Under the pieces are notes generated by a model. That model had not been told where the DNA came from. It did no database searches and saw nothing but the letters and a program-made list of their open reading frames with translations. The position numbers and the translations under genes are program-made. A stretch of DNA of 64,000 nucleotides from Euptelea pleiosperma (taxonomy: Eukaryota; Streptophyta; Magnoliopsida; Ranunculales; Eupteleaceae). Shown here piece by piece: positions 22,825 through 35,185 of this stretch (position 1 is the stretch's first letter; each line of letters begins with the position of its first letter). The DNA is taken from NCBI GenBank assembly GCA_035048495.1, contig CM068546.1:31018674-31082673 (forward strand), written 5' to 3'.

Positions 22825-23414
22825 TTGCTTGGGTCGCATCGCTTGATAATTAAGCTACTCATTATTGATAATTTGGTAGCTAGAAGATGGATATTTGTAA
22901 ACTTTTGTGTCATGTGTAAGGCCAATGGGCAGAGTACTAACTATCTTCTTTTAAAATGCGAGTTTGCCAAACAGATATGGTTATACTTTTTAGCACTAAA
23001 AGATTTGTCTTGGGTTCTTCCGGAATCCATTGGGGTTGTGTTGGGAGGTTGGCCTAGGATTAAGGCATTACCTAGGGAGACTAATCTATGGAAGATGTTA
23101 CCGTTCGCCATCATTTGATGTGTATAATTGAAGAGAAATAAGAGAGTCTTTAGAGGAAAGGAATGTGCAATACAAAAAGTGATTCTTAGTATTAAGGCTC
23201 TCTTATTTAGTTGGAGCAACATCTTCCCAGAATTGAGAGGCACTTTTGTTGGAGATTTGATTGTCAGTTTTGATGTAATTCTAGGGAGCTAGCAGTGGGG
23301 CTTTGGCTTTTTTCTTTTGTTTTTTGTTGTTCTTGGCAGTTCATGCCATTTCCTTTTGTTTGTTTTGATCTTCCTTATAATATATCAGCTTGGATTTATC
23401 AAAAAAAAAAAAAA
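22825..23414 (+). pseudogene. L1-type LINE 3' end with poly(A) tail
   Basis: The frame reads NLVARRW, then NFCVMCKANGQSTNYLLLKC, EFAKQIWLYF and LSWVLPES, matching the zinc-binding C-terminal domain of plant LINE reverse transcriptases (CxLC...HLLLHCxFA...W). After a stop, degenerate coding sequence and a T-rich 3' region lead to an A-run at 23400-23414. It is 5'-truncated, as LINE copies often are. Confidence 0.75.
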
Positions 23415-24904
23415 ACCTTATGAATCATGATCCGATAAACTATTGAGTTAGTTCTAGATCTATCATGATCCAACCTGATAATGACTCAATCCAATATTAT
23501 TAATAAAATATAATTCAATGAATGTATGTTGATAAAACCTTTGTTCTTTGACTTGTATTTTTTAATTTTTTTTTAAAATCAAATTTTACAGGTTTATCGA
23601 TCAACTTGATTCAATGTTAGGTCGTCCTCCCGATCCGATTTGATAAGTTCCAATAGCTTATCGGATTGGGTTTGGATCTTAGAATCATGATCCAAAGCAA
23701 TTGGATCTTTTCTAGATCAACACTGATCCATCTTTTCTAGATCAACATTGATCCAATCCGAACTTGATCAATTGACAACTCTATTATAGGGTGTTGGGTG
23801 TTGCTATCTTTGTCAAGGATGATGGAGTTGACAAAGCAAGAATGGGTTTTGAATTCAGATCCTACTGGACCCAAGATCATCTAACCTTAAGATCTTGGGA
23901 ATCAATTTACGGTCAGATCTGAATCATCTGATCATCATCATCATTATACATACGGCTCCAACATTTCAGGTTCCAGCCCAGCCCAATAATAGGTAAAATG
24001 GTCCGAGTTCTGACAGCGTGACACATTATAGTTGAGCATCTAATGGGTCTTAAAATTAAGTTTAAATCCGGCCCAGCTTCACATTGGGCCAACCAATGGC
24101 CCATTAACAATGCTAATGTTATGTCTTAGGGTAAGGATCATAAATGATGAAAGACCCGGATCCATTCGTTCTTATTGACAGGCAACCCTCTCTAGTCTCG
24201 ATATGAGGGTACTTTCTAGGGCATTAATCTGATAGCCTAGGTGCAGTCTATTAACTTACAACGGGGGGTTTCCAATCCCTCGGATTGGGTGACCATCATG
24301 TCAAACAAAATGCCATAACTATCAAATTAATGGCTGACTGGGCCGAGATGCAACACCCAGATGGTCAGTATCCCAAATGCTGTGGCCCCTATACGTGGGC
24401 TTGGAAGTTAGATTCCACCTTATTAATTCTTAGTGCCCATGGAAAAATGGGCCCAACAGTCAAGCTGTTAGGGGCTTTGAATTACTGAAACCCTACTGTT
24501 GGGCCCACATATGGGCAACAATGAAGCCCATACTTTTCTCCTTTCATTATGGACTAAAGTGGGTCCCACAGTGGCATTTTCGTAAGCCAATAGGGTTACC
24601 AAGAGACAGGGCTCAGTGCCGATAGGTATCCAATGGTTCACACAAGTTCTAGAAGCATCACGAGTCACCAGTCCAAACAGGCCCACAAATAGCTTAAGCT
24701 CATTATTTGGCTATAACTTATTATGGTGTCGACTGTGGGCCTAGATCGTCGTAGTGCATATGTAATACCGCGATCCACTTATGGCCCACAACAGAAAATG
24801 AGTTATAAGTGACCATTATAATGTGGTCCAATGCGGAATCTACAAAGCATTCAGCGATGACCAATGACCAAGACTTTGTCCCAAGCCCGGCGAAGGTCAA
24901 AAGG
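23415..24904. other. intergenic with short local duplications
   Basis: A 26-bp unit containing TTTTCTAGATCAACA is repeated in tandem at about 23708-23757, and GGGCCCAACAG / CTGTTGGGCCC form an inverted pair near 24451 and 24497. No gene recognised. Confidence 0.35.
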
Positions 24905-25797
24905 TAGGTGTGTAAATAGGGATGGGCCTAGTCGGACCGGTGGAATTTTCTGTCTGGGCTGCTGACCTAAAAGCCAAGCTTGGGCTCGGTCCAAGGCTCT
25001 AAGGAGATTTGGGCTTTGGGCCTCAGGTCTGGCTCAGGCCAGGCTGAAAATCGAAAATTATGGTGGGTTGCATAAAAGACCGTTGTGAGCATCAAACACC
25101 TCTCACACCCAAAGCAAGAATCATACACTAGATCAAACACTTAATGTTAAATTACCCTCTAAAAAATGCCTACAAAATGTTGTTGACCAATATTTGAACT
25201 CGGGATAGGGCTGGGGCTGGACGGGACTTCCGGTCGGGCTTTCAAAGTCTAGGCTCAGGCCTGGCCCAAAGGAACTCAGTGCCGGGCTTCTAGCCATCAG
25301 GCTTTTTTGCATGGCTACATTCAGGGTAGTCTGATCCTTACTGGGCCTGATTTTTGAGCTTTCTCATGTTTCGGGCAAGCCCAACATCGTTTAGCAGAGC
25401 CAGGAAATAGGGAAGCCAGTCAGAGAGCAATCGACTAGAAGTAGAAGACAGATAGCCTGAGAGAAGGTGGCCTCTCTCGGGAAACATGGTCCAATTTCTC
25501 TTCTTTTTTCATCTGATCCAAAGCTTGAGGAACCCACCCGGGCCCAAAAAAGTCAGAGTGGATTTTGGTCCACTAAAACCCATTTTATGGACTTTTTTGA
25601 AAATTCTAGTTTGGGCTGGACTTTCCAGGTTTTTTACAGACCGGGCTCGGTATTGGGCTTGAGTTCGGGTCAGGACCGGAGTTCAGATTTAGGGCCGGGT
25701 CAGGTTAGCCCGAAACTCGGCTCGGGCATGGTTTTACCCAAAAAATCAAGCCAGTCTCGAGCCATGTTTCGGGCCTGGGCCCGAATGTACAGCCCTA
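24905..25797. mobile_element. GGGCTCGG-rich dispersed element
   Basis: Starts near TAGGGATGGGCCTAG and ends with GGGCCCGAATGTACAGCCC, which read as weak inverted termini; the interior repeats GGGCTTGGGC and GGCCCGA words. The 139-residue ORF at 25467-25886 lies in it and looks non-coding. Superfamily not assigned. Confidence 0.35.
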
Positions 25798-25924
25798 TCA
25801 AAAGGATCTTGCCCTGCCCAAGTGCCATTAAAGTATTGATCAGCATAAGGGTTGGGGCAGCACTATTTTTCTATAGTAATTATTAGGTTTATTGGGTTTG
25901 ACAACAATGACAAAGAAAAGGGTG

Positions 25925-26215
25925 TAAACCTTCGATGACACCTGCAGTCAGTGATGCCGCTGACTGCAGCCAATATAAGCCACGTGGCACATTCTTAAGA
26001 TGACACTAACCGTATGGATGTTTGGCCAATCACTAGGTGGACCTACAAACCAAAAATCAGCCTGATTAGTGATTTAAAACCTTTGGTTCTTTGTACCTCA
26101 ATAATGCTCAAATTCCTACGGTTAAAATCAACACATGAAAATAACTTCAATCCAACGCTTGGAAATCACTGATCAGGTTTATTTTTGGTTTGTAGGTCCA
26201 CCTAAGGATTAGGGC
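25925..26215. mobile_element. partial palindromic G-box-core MITE
   Basis: Carries GCCACGTGGCACATTC, GACACTAACCGTATGG, and the CAGCCTGATTAGTGATTT core plus most of the inverse, then breaks off after TAGGTCCACCTAAGG. The right terminus is missing. Confidence 0.55.
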
Positions 26216-26955
26216 GTGTTGTGTGCCTTTCTTTTGGCAGTATTACAATCCCATCGGACCAGACAATTTGGGCTTGACATAGTATTTTTATGGCCCTAAA
26301 AATCATAAATAGGCCCACAGAGGGTTTGTAGGTATGATTCAAAGCCCAGACCAAACTAGGTCACGTTTGACAGCCCAGTGGACTGTTCATGGCAAATAGA
26401 CAACCGTGGTCTTGTAACTTTCCAACATGGTGCTCCAGGGGTGACAATATGTTGTGCTCAAGGTGGCGCCTGCTTATGATCCCTCGGCCATAAATCTAAC
26501 CCAGATGAACTGATGGGCCTAATCTCGTGTCTCATGGTCAAAATGTTGGCCGACACAAGCTCTAGCACACTCTGAGCACATGGCTTCCGGTTTTGGGTAC
26601 TTGAGCTCAGCCCGCTTTGAGTGAGGCTTGGGTTTCAATGATAAGCCCATGGGTTGCATCGGGCTTGGATTTAAGGATCGAGTTGGGAATGGAAAACGTA
26701 TGGGCCTGAGTTGTTTCAGCTCATGATGGGCCATATATGCCCAGCTTGGGCATAACTTTCTAAAACTATAACGACCGTTATATTCGTTATAATGGCCTTT
26801 TTTTAAAACTATGGTACACATTATAGTAATAGGGGGCGGCATGTGCATTACACGACGCGAGTGAGCATCTTGTGAAGCCCATGTGAGAGGGGGGGCGTGC
26901 CCCAACCCCGTTTTTGGCTTTAAAGTAGTATAGATAATAGGATAATATATAAAAT
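26216..26955. other. intergenic, nothing recognised
   Basis: Includes a short CCGTTATATTCGTTATAA scrap near 26775. The minus-strand ORF of 128 codons (26519-26905) has no recognisable domain. Confidence 0.35.
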
Positions 26956-26956
26956 A

Positions 26957-27339
26957 TGAGTCCGTCTAGAGCTACACCCATTTCTTACATCCAATTCTTA
27001 CACCCGGTGGTAGGACCCACATGGAGATCATGTTGGACAATCCAACCGCACAATGAGTTCTACATACTATGGTTACCATCCCCACAAACAACCAGGACAT
27101 TTCGACATTACTAACCTCACAAAAATTTGACTTTAATTTGAAAAATCCAGACCATCCAGTTAAACCATTTATTTTGGGTCAATGCTTTACATAGGTAGTA
27201 AGGTCAAAATGAACTAATTTTTGGTGACCATGGTCATGATGGAAAGGACAACTCAACGTCTGGTTGGATTGTCCATATGGAACCCACCACCGGGTATAAG
27301 AACTAGATGTAAGAAATGGGTGTAGCTCTGGACGGTACT
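26957..27339. mobile_element. MITE with GAGTCCGTCTAGAGC end
   Basis: Left end GAGTCCGTCTAGAGCTACAC; right end, inverted, GTACCGTCCAGAGCTACAC; arms continue through CCATTTCTTACATC. Same family as 45506-45888, where a 9-bp target duplication is clear. Confidence 0.6.
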
Positions 27340-27935
27340 AAATAAAAATATATTTATGCATGAGATAAACGCATCAAAGTGCGCCTTGACACGCCTCATG
27401 CGCACCTCAACACGCCTTGTAATATGCCTTTTGGGGCGCGCTTCGAGGCGTTTTGCTCACGCCTCGTATTCCTTATTAAACACTGGTTAGTCCATAGGTC
27501 ACCCACAGGTTTTTAAGGCGCGCGCATTAGAAACTTCCAGATGGCCAGATGGCCATTAAAAAGATAAATCTATGTTTTGAACATTGTGGAGTTTCTGTTG
27601 TTAGTGGTTTAGTGCCATTACAAAAGTAATTAGTCACAAAGAGTAGCCATCTAATGGGGTCCTTCCCAGCTGATCTTCTATTTGAAAATTTGATCCCAAC
27701 TACAGCTTATTATAAGCTAAGAGTGCCAACAAATTAATGGTTAAGAATTTTTTTCATTAAATGGATGGTTATGATCATCCAAAATTTTTGACCTAGAAGA
27801 TATTCTAAGTGGGTCTATTAAAATGGTGGGTCCTACTCATTTTCAAGTGTTATGTTAGGTGTTTTGTATTCTGCAAGAAGTATTATTTTGAGAGGATTTT
27901 ACTGTTAATTAAGCCATATAAGTTCATATAGTTTG
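27340..27935. other. intergenic, nothing recognised
   Basis: A GC-rich patch with repeated ACGCCT words near 27390-27470; otherwise AT-rich without ORFs. Confidence 0.4.
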
Positions 27936-28204
27936 TGTTGGAGTACAACTTATATCGGAATACTTAGGGTATTTTATTGTACTAGAAATTAAATATATAT
28001 TCTCTAAAAGGGTGTTTGGGTTTCAGTTGTACATTAAGAGAACGAGAGAAAAGAAATTAATGAAGCCCTTAGAGATAGTGAAAGAGATCTTTTCACCCAT
28101 GAACGTAGGCACACTGCTAAACCATGTAAATTTATTGTGTCTGTGTAATTGATCTTTTCGATTCTCTCTACTTTTGTTGGTTTGTGGAAGGTAGATTTTC
28201 AACA
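27936..28204 (+). mobile_element. solo-LTR-like segment (Copia type)
   Basis: TGTTGGAGTACAAC starts and ATTTTCAACA ends a 269-bp stretch. Inside, GAACGTAGGCACACTGCTAA and ACCATGTAAATTTATTGTG resemble the conserved end of plant Copia LTRs (GTGGACGTAGGCA, AACCACGTAAATC). No internal coding region follows and no clean 5-bp target duplication was found. Confidence 0.45.
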
Positions 28205-29120
28205 TCAAGGGTATGGATAATCATTCTACAGATAATAATAGCATCTGAGATTCAACAATATTAACTTGTGTATGTGCAGGGAATTTAATGGGTGTCGGTC
28301 TACCCACATATCCAAATCATAGTTATCAGAAAGGGAAATGTGTGCGAAAATGATACGAGAAACAAAAATGGGAAACAACTCCAAAAAGTTTCACGTGATA
28401 CGGAAAACAGGAAATGATTATTAAACGACAATGGAAACATACACAAAAACGATGAGTAGATAATGGTGAAAATGATATGAAAAAAGTCAGGTACTCATTG
28501 ATTGCATGGTTCTAACTCTCTCCATACCAACATTTCACTATAGGATTGGGCCAACTTTAGACATTTTTAATGACAAAAATTAACCTATTAGGTAATCTTT
28601 ACCATCCAATCTATGCAATATTTGTACTTCTTAAATTAAATACTATATTTCTATGACAACATAAAATAATGTGATAAAGGGTCAATTCAAGTATTTTATT
28701 TGTTGGTTGGCAATGATAGAGAACAATGGGCCAGAGGGGCACGTGCCCCCCCTCCCCCCTCCCCCCTCCCCCCTCCCCACCCCACACACACACAAATTCC
28801 TGGCTCCGCTACTGATAGAGAATGATATTAAAATAAGTAAGTTGTTTATCATGTAAGTAAACTAACGAATAAAGATATACTAAGTGAGAATCTTAGTCAT
28901 AAATCTTTTGGTAAGTCCCGTCTTATGTATACTCATTAGTTCATTTTGTGTGTGGAAGAGAGACATTGAGGAAATAAGTTTCTATGCCTTTAAGAAATGA
29001 GTTTCAAAGGGGTTTCCAAAAATGCTAAAAATGAAAACAGGAACAAGTTTCCTAAAAAGTATCAGTTTAAATTAATGGGAAATGAGTTTCCCGATAACTA
29101 TGATCCAAACCTAATCAAAT
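28205..29120. repeat. intergenic with C-rich microsatellite
   Basis: A CCCCCCT-type repeat followed by CACACA occupies about 28745-28794, next to GAGGGGCACGTG and CCTGGCTCCGCTACTG, words typical of a common dispersed plant repeat. ORFs across it are low-complexity. Confidence 0.4.
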
Positions 29121-29124
29121 AATT

Positions 29125-29515
29125 GGGCTTGAGATTCACAAGGCCACGCGCATTGCACGAAAAAAAAAGTAAAAAATTTCTCTCATCCCACGTCAGGCTG
29201 ACGATTAAAAAAATGTGGGTTTATGTCAGACCGCAATATGAGCCACGTGGCACACTCTTAAAGGACACTGGTCACATGGATGTTAGTTCCATCCCTAAGT
29301 GGACTTACATAACAAAAATCAGCCTGATTAGTGATTTCTAACCCTCGAATTTGAGTTACTAAATTAATTCTCAAAATCCACGGTTAAAAAATAATGATGA
29401 TGAAGACTCTAATCCGATAGATAAAAATCACTAATCAAGCTGAATTTTGGTACGAAGATCCAACTAGGGATAAGCTAAAGATCCATGCGGTCAGGGATCT
29501 CTATGCATGATCAAA
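29125..29515. mobile_element. palindromic G-box-core MITE
   Basis: GAGCCACGTGGCACACTC, GTCACATGGATG, and AAAAATCAGCCTGATTAGTG with a diverged inverse ending near GGTCAGGGATCTC. Outer termini are unclear. Confidence 0.5.
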
Positions 29516-29639
29516 ATTGTGGTTCCTCATCATCAAAATTCTACTTCTTTCGCCTATCTGTCCTCAACGTACAAAAACTCATTAGCGACCTCTCCCCCTA
29601 AACTTAAACACGACCCTTAGATAAACTCCAAATTACTTC

Positions 29640-29870
29640 TCATGCCATTCGGTGATCTTAAACCTTTGGATATTTGTACCCAAAATAATGCTCAAAATCT
29701 ACAGCTAAAAATTAACTCATGAAAACAACTCCAATCGAATGCTTAGAAATCACTAATCAGGCTGATTTTTTGCATGTGGGTCCACCTAGGAATGGGCCAA
29801 ACATCCATATGGCCAGTGATCTCTAAGAGTATGCCATGTGTAAGGTGCGCATGCATCACACGTGGTGTTC
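29640..29870. mobile_element. half of a palindromic core-family MITE
   Basis: Contains the inverse half of the core: AAATCACTAATCAGGCTGAT, GTCCACCTAGGAATGG, CCAAACATCCATATGG. The left half is missing. Confidence 0.45.
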
Positions 29871-30950
29871 CCCTAGTATGATATATATAACAATTTCATA
29901 TCCACTAAACAACCCATTACCCAAATACCCAATGGAACCCAACCAACTTGGCGAGGTTCATGTCCATTTTAGACCCAAATAGTGACCAAGTTGGGCCTTT
30001 GTATAATGGTAGCCAAACGTTGACACCTCTATGAGTTTTCTAGATATGGATGCAGACATGATAAATGTAACATACATGCTCCAAAGGTTGAATTTCTTGG
30101 ATGGTAGCATTAATTTTAAAAAGGGGTCATCTGGAATCAAACCTTGATGGGTCCAAGTGAAAAAAAAAAATTAAAGTGGGCCCAATGAACAAACGACCCT
30201 TGAGTAAAGTAGGATAGTTGCTTCCATATATTTTATATAATTTATTAGGGTTCTAAGTATGGAACCCATTATTGACTTCCTCATGATTGCTAACAGCTTT
30301 GTGTGGTAGAGGAAGTGGTGAATCCTCAATAGATAAAAACGACTCATAATCAAAGAGTATAAAGTCTGAAAAGACAATTTCTTTTGGATGTGAAAGCTCT
30401 CCCTTCTTCTTCTGCTTCTTCTTCTTCTTCTTCTTCAAATGATAAGATATATTTTGTTGATGGCTATGTTTGTGGAACTCTTCTTTTTATCTAAAGTTCT
30501 TTTAAGTGGCACTCCCATTTTGAACATAATTTTTATAGAGGAGACTAATCATGGTATCATAGTCATAGAAACAACAAAGTTTTATGTTCAAAATCTCTTC
30601 TGATTAGGGCTAACACAAAAATTCTCATCATCAAGATATGGTGAATCTGATTATTGGGTAAAATTATAGGTTTCAACAGAAGTTGTGATTGAACATTTAT
30701 ATGTAATTTCCTGATGAACATGAGTACTCATTTGAATTCATACAATGTTAATCTGATTAGTCATCTTCTTTACGACTTTCGATTGGGTACGAAAAGGTAG
30801 GTCAATGCTCACTAGCTGCATTGCTCATAGTACTGTGCAATGTCGTCTTCGATTGACATATAGGGTACGTATTTTCAACAAATTAATGATGATAGAAGAG
30901 ATTTTAATGATCATCATACAATATAGTTAGCAATTCGCGGAGTCTGACAA
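29871..30950. other. intergenic; TTC microsatellite
   Basis: A TTC/CTT repeat lies at about 30402-30437. No gene-like ORF seen; the 61- and 68-codon minus ORFs here are short and low-complexity. Confidence 0.4.
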
Positions 30951-31403
30951 AGATATGGTATGGGAAAAATTCGTGTACAGTTTCGATTCGTCATTCCAGA
31001 ATTTGTCAAGAAAAAGGGAAAAAAATAAAAATGTGTTGGCACTTTTTTTTTTGCCTTGTAAAATAATTCGGAATAGAATGCTGTTAAGTTCCTATTTTTC
31101 AGAATCCTTCAATAGAATGCTTCATTGTTGTGCTTACACACTAGGCTACCTTGTGGGTATCATATTTTCCAACCTATCAGAAGATTACACGTGTTCCTAT
31201 CACGGCACGTGCGGAATGCCAAAGCAGACATCTGGCACCTCGAAGCACGCGTGAATAAATGAGCCAAAGTGACTCGCCTATGACGGCCATCAATTTTTCA
31301 GCAATATGCCAGGCATGTCAGAAAGGGTCACTTATACGAGACATCCGAGGAAATACATCTCGGGACAAGCAAGTAACGGAATGCATTTAGTTTAGCTATT
31401 AAT

Positions 31404-31890
31404 ATGTCGGTCAAGGTAGTCAACTCTTCCTAGCAAGTCCTTCGTTAGATACTTGACGGTCAATGCATTCAAACCTTCCCGTCATATTCTTTATGACATA
31501 CTTGTCGGTCAAGGTAGTTAACCCTTTCCGGCAAGTCCTTCGTTAGATACTTGACGATCAACGCATTCAAACATTTTCGTCATATTTTTCATTACATACT
31601 TGTCGGTCTAGGCAGTCAACCCTTCCCGGCAAGTCCTTCGTTAGATACTTGATGGTAAAGGCATTCAAGCCTTCCTGTCATATATATTCTTCATTACATA
31701 CTTGTCGGTCAAGGCATTCAACCCTTCCCGACAAGTTCTTCATCATTAGATACTTGACGGTCAAGGCATTCAACCATTCCCAGCAAGTCATTCATTAGAT
31801 CATTGATGGTCAAGGCATTCAACCCTTCCCGTCATGTTCCTCAACATATGCTTGATGGTCAAGGCATTTAAACCCTTCCCAGTAAATCAC
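31404..31890. repeat. minisatellite with ~98-bp dimeric unit
   Basis: Units open with TTGTCGGTCAAGG near 31404, 31502, 31600 and 31702, with diverged TTGATGGTCAAGG half-units near 31803 and 31850. Each unit has two related halves of about 49 bp containing GTCAAGGCATTCAA and CCTTCCCG. It is not CRISPR-like: there are no unique spacers. Confidence 0.75.
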
Positions 31891-31899
31891 ATCATTTAA

Positions 31900-32400
31900 C
31901 TCTACAAGCATATATGTATCTCGATCAATGAATTAAACATACATCGATATCTGTACAAGAAATGTCGCGTGGCAACAAATCAGATAATGACTAACATTCT
32001 CGCCACTTTTTTCATTCAAACATCTGCCACGTAAGCTATCACTTAAGCTTTTCTAGATCTAACTGAATGAAAGAGGTTCAGATCCAACATGAAGAGGTTG
32101 CATCAGACAGATTCTTCCAAGATTCAATCTGGCCAATTAGAAGTGTACCCATGGGGTATGAGTCAGATCATTGACAAACTATAAGTATACTACTTTTAGA
32201 ACTGGAAAATGAATCCGAATCTTGAGCTTCTGATTAAGAATTAGATTTTTTTCCCTTTCATCTAATTGTGTGATTTATCTTATGAGAATTAAACATTCAC
32301 TGACTTGAGCGTCGGAGTGTTGTCAACAGGTACACCACCACCACCACTTTGGGAGAATATCCTATCATCTATGACAAGGAGGAAGCTACGTCCAACAACT
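31900..32400 (+). mobile_element. LTR-like end, probable Gypsy/LARD remnant
   Basis: CACTGACTTGAGCGTCGGAG near 32298, followed by a short GTACACCACCACC stretch, is a familiar motif near the 3' end of plant Gypsy-type LTRs. The minisatellite upstream may be part of the same element. No pol or gag coding sequence was found. Confidence 0.35.
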
Positions 32401-32907
32401 TCAAATTCTATCAATTTGATTGATCTACCTCGAGATATGAATCGAATTGACTTCGAGAATTATGTGGGTTAATATCCAATATTTTTCCCTCACATACCTT
32501 TTTCCGAAAGTTCCGCAGAACCACCTACAACTAGTCTTCGACAGGAACGGTTTATTGTACAAAAACGCTGGACACAGGCTCCCAAAGAAGGAAGCCCATG
32601 CAAAGCCCCACACCTCATTAAGATCAAACCGACATACTCTCCCCAAAAAATCATTTTTTTTAATTTTTTATAAATTCAAATGGTTTGCGAATTATTCACA
32701 AATAATTCATGGATTTACTAACTATTCTTCATACTTATATGAAAGCATTTATTCCTAAAATCTATAAATATTCATGTCCAATATTCCTATAATGTCATTA
32801 AAATTTGTTCCCCTACTTTAATTTAAACAATTTAATTCTAAAAATCCTTTTATTTGGGTTAAATGATGTATTTGCTACACAAACACACACATGCATATAT
32901 ATATATA
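32401..32907. other. intergenic, nothing recognised
   Basis: AT-rich; an AT microsatellite adjoins the next element. No gene seen. Confidence 0.4.
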
Positions 32908-33307
32908 GGGTCGGGCTTCGTTGACAGATCTAAAATGACAGATAAAATGACAGGGACACAATATAAGCCACGTGGCACACTGTTACAGGACTCTGACCGT
33001 ATGGATGTTTGTCCTATCCCATGGTGGACCTACAAACCAAAAATCAGCCTGATTAGTGATTTATTGGCTTTGGATTGGACTTATTTTTATGGGCTGATCT
33101 CAACTGTGGGAATTTGAGCAGTATTTGAGGTACAAAGATGCAACACTTATAAATCACTAATCAGGCTGATTTTTGGTTTGTAGGTCCACCATGGGATAGG
33201 ACAAACATATCCGTACGGTCAGAGTCCTGTAACAGTGTGCCACCCGTCTTATATTGTGTCCTTGTCATTTTACCTGTCATTTTATATCTGTCAACGGAGC
33301 CCGACCC
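32908..33307. mobile_element. palindromic MITE, GGGTCGGGC ends and G-box core
   Basis: Ends GGGTCGGGCTTCGTTGACAG and, inverted, GGGTCGGGCTCCGTTGACAG, both flanked by ATATATATA. Inside are AATGACAG repeats, GCCACGTGGCACACTG, and the complete core in both orientations. It links the GGGTCRGG terminus (7595, 9665) with the G-box core. Confidence 0.7.
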
Positions 33308-33313
33308 ATATAT

Positions 33314-33406
33314 ATATGTACAACTAACCCTGCAAAAGTTTGTAGTGGGATGGATATTAATATGGAAAGTTCCACTGCAAACTTTTGCAGGGTTAGTTGT
33401 ACATAT
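33314..33406. repeat. 93-bp hairpin sequence
   Basis: ATATGTACAACTAACCCTGC opens the left arm and its reverse complement closes the right; arms of about 30 bp, nearly perfect, separated by a short loop. Only the right arm is present at the start of unit C (about 48757). Confidence 0.65.
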
Positions 33407-33429
33407 TGTGGAAGACTATCCGTACAAAA

Positions 33430-33785
33430 AAGAAGCATATTTTGACACTCCTATAACCTCATGAAAAAGTGACTTGAATTTAGAAAATCTGAACCATCCA
33501 AATTTACCGTTACTTTAGGTCAACTTTTCATAAAATTAGTGATGTCAAAATTGATTGATTTTTGGTGATGATGATGATCACAACATACTGAGCGGTTGGA
33601 TTGTCCAACATGATCTCCATGCTATCACCACCTGATATAAAAAGTGGGTGTAAGAAATTGGCGTAGTTCTCTTTTCTTGTGCCTTGGCAGGCCTTCTCAC
33701 CCTCCAACCCATCAATAAAATTCTCTTTACCTTTAAAAAAAAAATGGGTGTAGCTCTAGACAAACTCATGCTAAAATGCTTAAAA
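33430..33785. repeat. MITE right half with an inserted poly(A) scrap
   Basis: CGGTTGGATTGTCCAACATG, GGGTGTAAGAAATTGG and ATGGGTGTAGCTCTAGAC match the GAGTCCGTC family (26957, 45506), but about 80 bp ending in an A-run (33664-33744) interrupt it, perhaps a LINE 3' end. Confidence 0.35.
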
Positions 33786-33789
33786 AAAA

Positions 33790-34780
33790 TGGGGCTCACC
33801 CTACAGTCGTGAGCCGATCTTCGTTCGGTCATCAACGCCTTTTGTCACCTTTCTCTTAAAAATACCCCATGTAAAATGCAATGCAATGCATCCACGGTTC
33901 TCATTAGTGTGTTTTTCAGTCTTTCCAAAATTAAATATAAATATCTTGAGTAAAAAAGATGATTAATTGCTCAAAATTCCCTCGCTATCCACACCCAACA
34001 CCTATCCCATTCTCTCCTCCTTCCCTCTATTTTTCATAAAAACATTAGGGTTCTTCCAAGTTTTCCTGTTTTTATTTTTCTATGATGTACAAACAATTGA
34101 GATTATCTTGCTTTACCATTTTATTTTCAATTATTTCGGGGTTATATTCGTCTCATCTCGCGTGTTATAATTTCCGTAAAAAAAAAAAAAAAAAAAAGAC
34201 AATTTATCATCTAATCATGCCATGAAGGGACACTAATGAATGACATTATGCTCAATTAAATATATAATATATATATATATATATATTCCTTACTGTTCTT
34301 AGTCTCCTACCATATATAAATATATAAAAAGTTTCAAACCACTAAATTAAAGAGAGAACCTATTTTTCCCACTGCTTTTTGAGAAAAAAGTGGGATTTCT
34401 TTTTGGAGTTAAGCGCATCAACAAAACCGAAAAATAAAAAATATTAAAGGGAATCCTCTTTGGAACTCCACTTTCCTATTGACAGTTGACTAATATTAAA
34501 GATATTTTTCTTAATTTATAGATTATTAAACCTACTTAAGGGGGGGTGATCTATATAACCCTAGATATGTCCTAAAAATAATACTAAGCCCCCCTTCCTT
34601 GTGAGCTAGGACATAAGATTTCCGTGTCTTCGTGGAGAGTTTGATAATCATCCTGAAAATCTTGTTTGTTTCACTACGCGCACATGCCGTGTTACCTTCG
34701 TTTTTTTCCCAATATTGAAGATAAGCCGCGTGTCGTTGTTCACCGAGTGGTGTTAAAATAGAAAGATTTTTTTTTTTTTT
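33790..34780. other. IPT upstream region, nothing recognised
   Basis: AT-rich sequence with an A-run (34179-34197) and a TA microsatellite (34262-34286). The block 34315-34380 reappears at 48958-49025 in unit C directly joined to IPT, so about 0.85 kb is deleted there. Confidence 0.45.
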
Positions 34781-34849
34781 TTGGGCACATACTTCCAAAA
34801 CTCCCCCTTTCCTACAGCTTTCATTAGCTTAATTAATCTCCATTATCTA

Positions 34850-35185
34850 GCTTTTTACTCTTATATAGCTTTTTGTAAAGTCCCCCCCTTCCCGACTCTT
34901 AGCTCCCCCTCCCAATTCCTTCCCCCCCCCTCCTTTCTTGGTGAAGCTTGGGGAAAAAATAAGGAGAGGTGGCACGGGTTCCTCATCATTTTCTTCCCCT
35001 TCAGGTCGCCGCGTCTGAGATATTAGAAGGGTAAGGAGTGTTCCCAAAAAGGGCAAAAAAAATAAAAAATTACGTGGGTGTTTGTATGGCTTATGTTACA
35101 TGCACGTTTGGATAATTCTTGATATCTAGATAGCTTTTTTGGGTCTTTGAATATCTGTTTTTAATCTATTTTTAGCAGGTGTATT
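34850..35185 (+). promoter_or_regulatory. probable IPT promoter and 5' leader
   Basis: TTATATAGC near 34861 could be a TATA box, followed by CT-rich leader sequence. A possible 5'-UTR intron runs from GGTAAGG (GT at 35031) to TTTTTAGCAG (AG at 35177-35178), ending eight bases before the ATG. This is inference from splice-like sequence only. Confidence 0.4.

Noticed and set aside
25467..25886. 139-codon plus ORF
   Set aside because: Falls inside a GGGCTCGG-rich dispersed element; its length is explained by low stop density in GC-rich repeats.
31404..31890. Possible CRISPR-like array
   Set aside because: Repeats are contiguous and diverged with no unique spacers, and the context is a plant genome; it is a minisatellite.
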